Shown here: positions 57,000 through 64,000 of the stretch, one piece after another
Numbering within the stretch: the stretch's first letter is position 1
Layout of the letters: each line of letters opens with the position of its first letter
NCBI GenBank assembly: GCA_037176705.1
Contig: CM073890.1
Coordinates: 97,516,591 to 97,580,590, forward strand
Direction: 5' to 3'
From: Molossus alvarezi
Lineage: Eukaryota > Chordata > Mammalia > Chiroptera > Molossidae
Length of the DNA: 64,000 nucleotides
The notes under the pieces: model-generated
What the model was told of the DNA's origin: nothing
The model's input: the letters and a program-made list of their open reading frames with translations, nothing else
Databases searched by the model: none
Made by a program: the position numbers and the translations under genes

Positions 57000-57290
57000 G
57001 ATGCAGGCCCATAAGCGCCCAGAAATAAGGCAATTGTTCATATTGCAATGCAGTGTCTCACCCTGGCAGGGACACCAGCTGTGTGAGAGGGAGAAGGAAA
57101 GACCTGGGGACGGGCACTGGGCTCCACGCTTCATGGCCTGGGTAACACGCTGCAGGTCAGAAAGCCCTAACACTCCGGCTGCTTTCCCACAGTCGGACTG
57201 CCAGCTGTCGAGTGCGGCTCTGAGCAGGGCGGCTTCGCCTGCTTGCATACGGCTGCCGGTATCGCTGTTGCTGTCACCTTTCTTTGTAAT
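57000..57290. other. GC/CpG-richer block of unknown nature
   Basis: About 290 bp with around a dozen CpGs in an AT-rich setting. Open frames of 130 codons (+, 56998-57390) and 110 codons (-, 56916-57248) overlap here. Neither shows a domain or transmembrane pattern that I can name. It could be a conserved regulatory block, part of an old exon or a repeat. Confidence 0.35.
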
Positions 57291-57429
57291 GTTCTCACTA
57301 CGGCAAGTTCTGTGGCTTCGAAAACATTCTAAGTGCAGTGGGGTTTATCATATGAGTGGACATCTCTGCCTCACTGAAGAGAGCATCTGAACAGGCTGGA
57401 CTCTAATCCTTGCACCCATACATTCACAG

Positions 57430-57600
57430 ATATATTTCTATGAAAGCACAAGTCATGTTTTAATTTCTCTCCCTGTTTTTATCTATCAACAGAGACTTTA
57501 CATTCAGAACTTGTTTCATGGTATGTGTTCAATCCCGAACTCAGAGGCTGATGCGTGGTAGCCTTGCAGAACGTTCGTTTAATAAATAAATGTTTCATTA
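57430..57600 (+). repeat. L2 LINE 3' end (probable)
   Basis: Ends CATGGTATGTGTTCAATCCC... and TTAATAAATAAATGTTTCATTAACTGAA, like the L2 terminal GCTCAATAAATATTTGTTGAATGAA (pattern only). Confidence 0.4.
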
Positions 57601-57673
57601 ACTGAAAGGGAATTATAATGCCTTTCTTAAATACAAAGAAATTAAACCTCTTTTTAAAGGTTTGCTTTCTTTT

Positions 57674-57957
57674 TGGTATCTCTTCTTAAAAATTTTTATA
57701 TTTGAGAGAGAGGAGAAGAAGAAGAAGAAGAACAAGAAGAAGAAGAAGAAGAAGAAGAAGAAGAAGAAGAAGAAGAAGAAGAAGAAGAAGAAGAAGAAGA
57801 AAGAGGGAGAGAAAGACATCGACTTGTTGTTCCCTCATTTATGCATTCATTGGTTGATTCTTGTACGTGCCCCGACAGTGAATTGAACTCATTACCTCAG
57901 TGTATCAGGACAACACTGCAATCACTGAGCTCCCTGGCCAGGGCTTAGTATTTCTTC
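57674..57957 (-). mobile_element. Ves SINE carrying a GAA expansion
   Basis: Reverse-strand SINE with TTTGAGAGAGAGGAG, the GAA run (57714-57803), AAGACATCGACTTG, GTGCCCCGACAGTGAATTGAAC (pattern; B box region), and head complement ATCACTGAGCTCCCTGGCCAGGG. Flanks TGGTATCTCTTCTTA and TTAGTATTTCTTCTA are a diverged target-site duplication, so the SINE is not young. Confidence 0.88.
57714..57803. repeat. (GAA)~29 triplet repeat
   Basis: About 90 bp of GAA (TTC on the other strand) with a single AAC interruption near its start. It sits where the SINE has its GA-rich tract. Long pure GAA is known to form triplex/sticky DNA. Confidence 0.97.
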
Positions 57958-58362
57958 TAACAAGAAGTTGTAACTACACATATAGTAAAACATTCAAATA
58001 TAAACAGTACAGTAAAATATATACCAGGATCTTTCTAAATATGTAAAGTTAACATTAAAATATACCCCAAATGTCTTTTCCTAGCCAAAGAGAACTAATT
58101 TATTTGAAATGCCCACATACCTTCCAAAATATGAACATATATTATTTAGAACTACTTTTTTAGAATGTGGTAAACTTTCTAATAAATTCCATACATAATA
58201 AAAACAAGTTAAGAATAATCTGTATCAATGCTTCTCTTTAGAAACATGTGAGCTACAAATGCAAGCCACATATGTAATTTTAAATTTTCTAGAATAAAAA
58301 TCAAGAAAAGGTAAAAAGGGTTTAAGTTTACTAATATATAACAATATAAAAACAATAAGATA
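57958..58362. other. Non-coding, AT-rich
   Basis: No gene or repeat recognised. Confidence 0.4.
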
Positions 58363-58610
58363 GCCCTGGCCGGTTTGGCTCAGCGGTTAGAGCGTCGGCC
58401 TGCGGTCCTGAGAGACCCGGGTTCGGTTCCCGCTAAGGGCGCGTACCTCGGTTGCAGTTTGTCCCCGGCCCTGGTCGGTTGTGCGGGTGGCAGCCACTCG
58501 ATGTGTCCCTTTCACATCGATGTTTCTATCTCTCTCTCTCTGTTCCTCTCTCTCCCTCCCACTCTACCTGAGCAAAAAATGGAAAAATGTCCTCGGGTGA
58601 GGATAAAAAA

Positions 58611-58653
<43 letters not shown>

Positions 58654-58655
58654 AA
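58363..58655 (+). mobile_element. Ves SINE, long-tail type, with (TAAA)n tail
   Basis: Best-preserved long-tail copy: GCCCTGGCCGGTTTGGCTCAG, B box GGGTTCGGTTCCCGC, GCAGTTTGTCCCCGGCCC, tail ATGTCCTCGGGTGAGGAT, then a (TAAA)n run (58606-58655). AATAAGATA precedes the head and follows the tail. Confidence 0.96.
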
Positions 58656-58708
58656 ATAAGATATTTTTATACTAAGCCTTGATGAAATTATGATTGAAAC
58701 TACAGAAT

Positions 58709-58992
58709 CACATACTCAAAATTTTTTTTTTTTTTTTTTTATCCTCACCCGAGGACATTTTTTAATTTTTTGTTCAGATAGAGCAGGAGGGAGAGAGAGT
58801 AAGAGACAGAGAGAAACATCGACCTGAAAGGTACATATCGAGTGGCTGCCACGCGCACGACCAACCAGGGCCAGAGACAAACTGCACCCGAGGTACACGC
58901 CCTTAGCGGGAACCAAACCCTGGTCTCTCTGGACCGCAGGCTGATGCTCTAACCGCTGAGCCAAACCGGCCAGGGCCACATACTCAAATTTT
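58709..58992 (-). mobile_element. Ves SINE, long-tail type, clean TSD
   Basis: Reverse SINE body 58726-58976 with poly-T, ATCCTCACCCGAGGACAT and head complement CCGCTGAGCCAAACCGGCC. Flanked by CACATACTCAAA+T-run at 58709-58725 and 58977-58992. Opposed to the previous SINE about 70 bp away, forming an inverted pair. Confidence 0.96.
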
Positions 58993-59441
58993 CATAACCA
59001 CACTTAAAAAGTTTTTCAGTAACTGATTTGAATATAAAAAAACTATTTTCCTTTAAAATTTACTTCCATCCATATTGACAAATTGTTTCATCTTTAAAAA
59101 ATAATTAATCTGACTTTTAAGCAAAAACATATCAGTTTCAAAACTGTATCTGTCCAATGTAAGTAAATTCAAAAACTCTTGTGTCAACTCAATATAATTA
59201 ATAGGAATTGTTGTAACCCAGGAGAGTCAACCTCATTTGGACACAAAGTAATTTTTTTTTTCAGAAGCAACTTTATTAAAAATAAATTAACTTAGCAAGA
59301 TTACTAGACATAAGGTCAATATAAAAAAGTAAAATGAACTAAAAATTTGAAAAATTATACCATCAACAATAGCATCTAAAATATCAAATACTGAGGAATA
59401 TATCTAATTAAAGATAAGCAAGATTGTATATTGAATATAAG
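58993..59441. other. Non-coding, AT-rich
   Basis: No gene or repeat recognised. Confidence 0.4.
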
Positions 59442-59689
59442 ATTTTTTTATTTTATTTTTTTATTAATTAATTTTTGTTACAGATGTTTCTCCTTTTCCC
59501 CCACCGATACCCCCTCCCCCTCCCTCCCGCCCTGTCCCCAGTTTGTTGTCCATGTCCACTGTTCATGCATACATGCAAATAAGTTCTGTGGTTTATCTCT
59601 CCACCACCACCCCCTCTTCTGGGGATTGTCAGTCTGTACCCCACTTCCACATCTCTGGGACTACCCCATTCCTCGGACTGTTATGTTCA

Positions 59690-62600
59690 TTATATTCCAC
59701 AAATAAGTGAGATCATATGAAACTTGTCTTTCTCTGTTTGGCTTGTTTCACTTAGGATGATACTTTCCAGGTCCCTCCATGTAGTCTCAAAGGATAAGAG
59801 ATCTTTCTTTCTTACAGCTGTGTAGTGCTCCATTGTGTATATATACCACTGCTTTTTTATCCATTCATCTATTGATGGACACTTGGGCTGTTTCCAGATC
59901 TTAGCTATTATAAATAGTGCTGCTATAAACATGGGGGTACATATATTCTTTCTGATTGGTGTTTCAGGCTTCTTAGGGTATATTCCTAGACGCAGGATCA
60001 CTGGGTCAAATGGGAGTTCAATTTTTAATTTTTTGAGGTAACACCATATTGTTTTCCATAGTGGCTGCATCAGTCTGCATTCCCACCAGCAGTGCACTAG
60101 AGTCCCCGTTTCTCTACAACGTCGCCAACACTTGTTGTTTGATGATTTGTTGATGGTGGCCATTCTGACAGGTGTGAGGTGATACCTCATTGTTGTTTTA
60201 ATTTGCATCTCTCTGATGATTAGTGATGATGAGCATTTCTTCATATGTCTCTTAGCCATTTGTATGTCCTGTTTGGAGAGGTGTCTATTTAGTTCCTCTG
60301 CCCATTTTGTAATTGGGTTCTTTGTCTTCCTTTTGTGGAGTTGTATGAGCACTCTATATATATTGGAAATTAACCCCTTATCTGATATATCATTGGCAAT
60401 TATGCTCTCCCATACAGTGGTATGGGAGAAAGGTAGCCTTTCCGTTTTGATGATTGTAGCTTTCGCTGTGTAGAAGCTTTTGAGTTTGATGTAGTCCCAT
60501 GTGTTCATTTTCTGTTTTGTTTCTGTTGCCTTAGGTGATGTGTCAGTGAAAATTCTGTTGTGTATGATGTCTGAAATTTTGTTGCCTACAGTTTCTTCTA
60601 GGATTTTTATGGATTCATGAGTCACATTTAAGTCTTTTATCCATTTTGAGTTTATTCTTGTGTAGGGTGTCAGTTGATGGTGTAGTTTTAGTTTTCTGAA
60701 TGTAGCTGTCCAATTTTCCCAGCACCATTTATTAAAGAGGCTATCCTTACTCCACTGTATGCTCTTGCCACCTTTGTCAAATATTAATTGAGCATATTGC
60801 CTTGGGTCCATTTCTGGGTTCTCTGTTCTGTTCCACTGGTCTATATGCCTGTTCTTGTGCCACTACGAGGCTGTTTTGATTACAGTGGCTTTGTAGTATA
60901 ACCTGAAATCTGGTAATGTGATCCCTCCAACTTTGTTCTTCCTTTTCAATATTGCTGTGGCTATTCGAGGTCTTTTTTGGTTCCATATGAACTTTTGAAG
61001 TACTTGTTCTAATTCTGTGAAGTATGCTGTTGGTATTTTGATGGGGATTGCATTGAATCTATAGATTGCTTTGGGTAATATGGACATTTTAATGATGTTA
61101 ATTCTCCCAATCCATGAACAGGGTATATGCTTCCACTTTTTTATATCTTCCTCTATTTCTTTTTTCAATGACCTGTAGTTTTCTGCGAATAGGTCCTTTA
61201 TTTCTTTGGTTAAGTTTATTCATAGGTAACTTAATTTTTTTGTCACAATGGTAAATGGGATTATTTTCATAGTTTCTCTTTCTGTGAGTTCATCATTGGT
61301 GTATAGGAATGCCATCGATTTCTTGACATTAATTTTGTATCTTGCTACTTTGCCAAATCATTTATTAAGTCTAGTAAACTTTTGATGGAGTCTTTGGTGT
61401 TTTCTACGTATAGTATCATGTCTGCAAATAATGACAGTTTCACTTTCTCGTTTCCAATTTGGATCCCTTTTATTTTTAATTCCTGCCTGATTGCTGTGGA
61501 TAAGACTTCCAGTACTATGTTAAATAAGAGTGGCGAAAGTGGGCATCCTTGCCTTGTTCCTGTTTTTAAGGGAAATGCTTTTAGTTTTTGCCCATTGAGT
61601 ATGATATTGGCTGTAGGTCTTTCATATATGGCCTTTATTATGTCTAGATATGATCCCTCTATTCCCACATTGCTGAGCGTTTTTATCAGAAATGGATGCT
61701 GGATTTTGTCGAAGGCTTTTTCGGCATCTATTAATATGATCATGTGGTTTTTATTCTTCATTTTATTTATGTGGTGTATCACATGTATTGATTTGCAAAT
61801 ATTGTACCAGCCTTGCATCCCTGGGATGAATCCCACTTGGTCATGGTGGATAATTTTTTTGGTGTATTGCTGGATTCAATTTGCTAGTTAGTATTTTGTT
61901 CAGGATTTTGGCATCTAAGTTCATCAGGGATATTGGTCTTAGTTTTCTTTCTTTGTAGTGTCTTTTTCTGGTTTTGGCATTAGAATTATGATGGCTTCAT
62001 AAAACGAGTTTGGAAGTCTTCCTTCTTCTTGAATTTTTTGAAATAGTTTGAGGAGAATAGGTATTAGTTCTTTGAATGTTCTGTAAAACTCCCCTGTGAA
62101 GCCATCCGGGCCTGGGCTTTTGTTTGCTGAGAGAGTCTTGATTACATCTTTAATTTTTTCTGTTGTTATTGGTTTGTTCAATTTTTCTATCTCTTCCTGG
62201 ACCAGTTTTGGCAGAGTGTGTGTTTCTAGAAATTTTTCCGTTTCACTTAGATTGTCGAATTTGTTGCCATATAATTGTTCATAGTAGCTGTTAACGATCT
62301 TTTGTACTTCTGTGGTGTCAGTTGTTACCTCTCCTCTTTCATTTCTGATTTTGTGTATTTGGATTCTCTCTCTTTGTTTCTTGGTGAGTCTAGCTAATGG
62401 CCCATCAATCTTGTTTATCTTTTCGAAAAACAGCTCTTTGTTTCATTGATCCTTTGAATTGTTTTTTTTTTTTTTTGGTCTCTTTGTCATTTATTTCTGC
62501 TCTGATCTTTACTATTTCCTCCCTTCTACTTGCTCTGGGTTTTTTTTTGTTTGTTTCTTCGCTCTCTAGTTTTTTAAGTTGTGAGGTTAGATAGTCTATT

Positions 62601-63535
62601 AGAGATTTTTCTTGTTTTTTGAGGTAGGCCTGTAGTGCTATGAACTTCCCTCTCAGAACTGCTTTCACTGCATCCCATAGATTTTTTGTTGTTGTGTGTT
62701 CATTTTCATTGGTTTCCAGGAAGTTTTTAATTTCTTCCTTGATCTCCATGGTAATCCATTCATTGTTTAATAACAAGCTATTTAGCCTCCATGTGTTCAA
62801 ATATCTTTGCATGTTTTTGTCGCCATAGATTTTTAGTTTCATGCCATTGAGATCTGAGAAGATGCTTGATATGATTTCAGTCTTCTTGAACTTGTAGAGA
62901 CTTAGTTTGTGTCCTAACCTGTGGTCTATCTTTGAGAATGTCCCATGTGCACTTGAGAAGAAAGTGAATTCTGTAGTTTTGGGGTGTAATTCTCTGTAGA
63001 TATCTATTAAATCCATTTGGTCTAGTGCTTCATTTAGAGTCTCTGTTTCCTTGGTAATTTTTTGTCCAGAAGATCTATCCATTGATGTCCGCGGGGTGTT
63101 GAAGTCCCCTGCTATGATTGTATTGCTATCGATTTCTCCTCTGAATTCCTCCAGAAGATTTTTAATATATTTTGGTGTTCCTATATTAGGTGCATATATG
63201 TTTATGAAGGTTATATCTTCCTGTTGGATAGATCCTTGCAATATTATGTAGTAGTCTTCCTTTTCTCTAGTTATGGCCTTCATTTTGAAATCTATTTTAT
63301 CAGATATGAGTATTGCTACCCCAGCTTTTTTTTCTTTTCCGTTTGCTTGGAAGATTTTTTTCCATATCTTCACTTTCAATCTATGTGAGTCTTTTGTTGT
63401 GAGGTGGGCCTCTTGTAAACAACATATAGATGAGTCATGCTTTCTTATCCAATCAAGTACTATGTGTCTTTTTATGAGAACATTCAATCCATTTACATTT
63501 AAGGTGATTATTGATATGTCCTTATTTATTGGCAT
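59690..63535 (-). pseudogene. Right-hand L1 ORF2 remnant
   Basis: Opens [18 protein letters not shown] at 63535 and reads 376 codons to 62405. The endonuclease keeps AGDFNTP, but the catalytic SDHNG motif is SDLNG (His to Leu), and QETHL reads QEAHL. RT follows in pieces: NKSPGPDGF (62181-61939) and [11 protein letters not shown] (61836-61345). The active site reads LFADMILY, lacking one Asp of FADD. The C-terminal 373 codons (60811-59690) remain open, with a small duplication near 60420 ([10 protein letters not shown]). Frame breaks and both active-site losses make it dead. Confidence 0.93.
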
Positions 63536-63599
63536 TTTTGTTTAGTGTGGTTCTATTTTTCTTCCCATTTATTCTGCTAATTACAGCAGTCTTTTTAAC

Positions 63600-64000
63600 A
63601 TTTCTTGCAGTGCTTGCTTGGTGCTAATTTATTCCCTTAGCCTTTTTTTGTCTGGGTAGCTTTTTGTTTGGCCTTCTATTTTGAATGATAGCCTTGCTGG
63701 GTAGAGTAGTCTTGGATTCAAATCCTTGTTTTTCATGACTTTGATTACTTCATGCCATTCCCTTCTGGCCTGTAGTGTTTCTTGTGAGAAGTCAGCTGAG
63801 AGCCTTATGGGGTTTACTTTGTAGGTAACCTGTTGTTTATCTGTTGCTGCTTTTAGGATTCTCTCTTTGTCTTTAATTTTTGGCAGTTTGATTACTATGT
63901 GTCTTGGTGTGGGCCTGTTTGGGTTCTTCTTACTTGGGGCTCTCTGTGCTTCTTGAACTTGAATGCCTTCTTTCTTCACCAAATTAGGGAAGTTTTCTGT
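63600..64000 (-). pseudogene. Right-hand L1 ORF1, C-terminal part (partial)
   Basis: Enters from the right edge with LVKKEGIQVQEAQ, then SKKNPNRPTPRHIVIKLP and REWHEVIKVMKNKDLNPRL (pattern), ending in DKKRLRE followed by an early break. It covers the RRM end and C-terminal domain of ORF1p. The frame is disrupted shortly before the normal C-terminus near 63629. Confidence 0.88.

Larger units (their letters stand above)
59442..64000 (-). mobile_element. Near full-length L1, 5' part beyond window
   Basis: - strand L1: T-rich complement of the A-tail at 59442-59475, 3'UTR, ORF2 remnants (59690-63535), ORF1 C-terminal part (63600-64000), continuing off the right edge. It is close to the young L1 in sequence but has several frame breaks. 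The 3' part is intact, so it is not truncated at least as far as ORF1. Confidence 0.94.

Noticed and set aside
57662..57886. Poly-Lys open frame
   Set aside because: Translation of the GAA/AAG triplet repeat inside a SINE; not a gene.
58363..58440. tRNA-like gene with A and B boxes
   Set aside because: It is the head of a Ves SINE with CT tract, A-tail and TSD, not a tRNA gene. The same applies to all other SINE heads here.
1..64000. Undescribed defence, biosynthetic or other multi-gene system
   Set aside because: No set of adjacent host or foreign genes exists here; all long coding stretches are L1 ORFs.

Overview
This is a nuclear genome window from a bat, very probably a yangochiropteran of the vespertilionoid group. 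The evidence is about 20 tRNA-derived Ves-type SINEs (head GCCCTGGCCGG...GGCTCAG, tail with CT-rich tract and poly-A) plus long L1 LINEs of a mammalian lineage. There is no bacterial, plasmid or phage organisation, and no CRISPR array, rRNA gene or free-standing tRNA gene. I saw no intact host protein-coding gene. The only host gene matter I can name is a decayed arylacetamide deacetylase (AADAC) locus.

Layout. 1-8.3 kb: AT-rich non-coding DNA with three SINEs and two copies of an unclassified repeat family. 8.3-14.2 kb: a young full-length L1 on the + strand, flanked by a perfect 16-bp target-site duplication. Its ORF1 is intact and its ORF2 is broken only by one extra A in an A8 run. 14.2-23.9 kb: AT-rich non-coding DNA with scattered SINEs and simple repeats.

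24-52.6 kb: two tandem AADAC-family pseudogenes, both on the - strand. Copy 1 has exon 1 at 46.6-46.75 kb, exon 2 at 41.3-41.55 kb and exon 5 at 23.98-24.57 kb. Copy 2 has exon 1 at 52.46-52.6 kb and exon 5 at 49.97-50.83 kb. A hAT-type DNA transposon remnant sits inside exon 5 of copy 2. Between exons 2 and 5 of copy 1 lies a 10-kb nest (29.2-39.4 kb). In it an older - strand L1 was split by a second - strand L1 and later hit by a Ves SINE. Both L1s and the SINE keep recognisable target-site duplications.

52.6-59.4 kb: non-coding DNA with a 3 x 48-bp minisatellite, a SINE carrying a long GAA triplet tract, and a convergent pair of long-type SINEs. 59.44-64.0 kb: a near full-length - strand L1 whose ORF1 N-terminus and 5'UTR run off the window; it carries catalytic-residue losses.

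How the parts relate. The L1s supply the reverse transcriptase that presumably mobilised the Ves SINEs (established for tRNA-SINE/L1 pairs; inferred here). The only element close to coding-competent is the 8.3-kb L1. No previously undescribed functional system is evident. The most informative signals are the AADAC pseudogene pair, the nearly intact L1, differing L1 5'UTR architectures, internally rearranged L1 copies, and a Ves SINE reduced to its tRNA head that still has a tail and target-site duplication.
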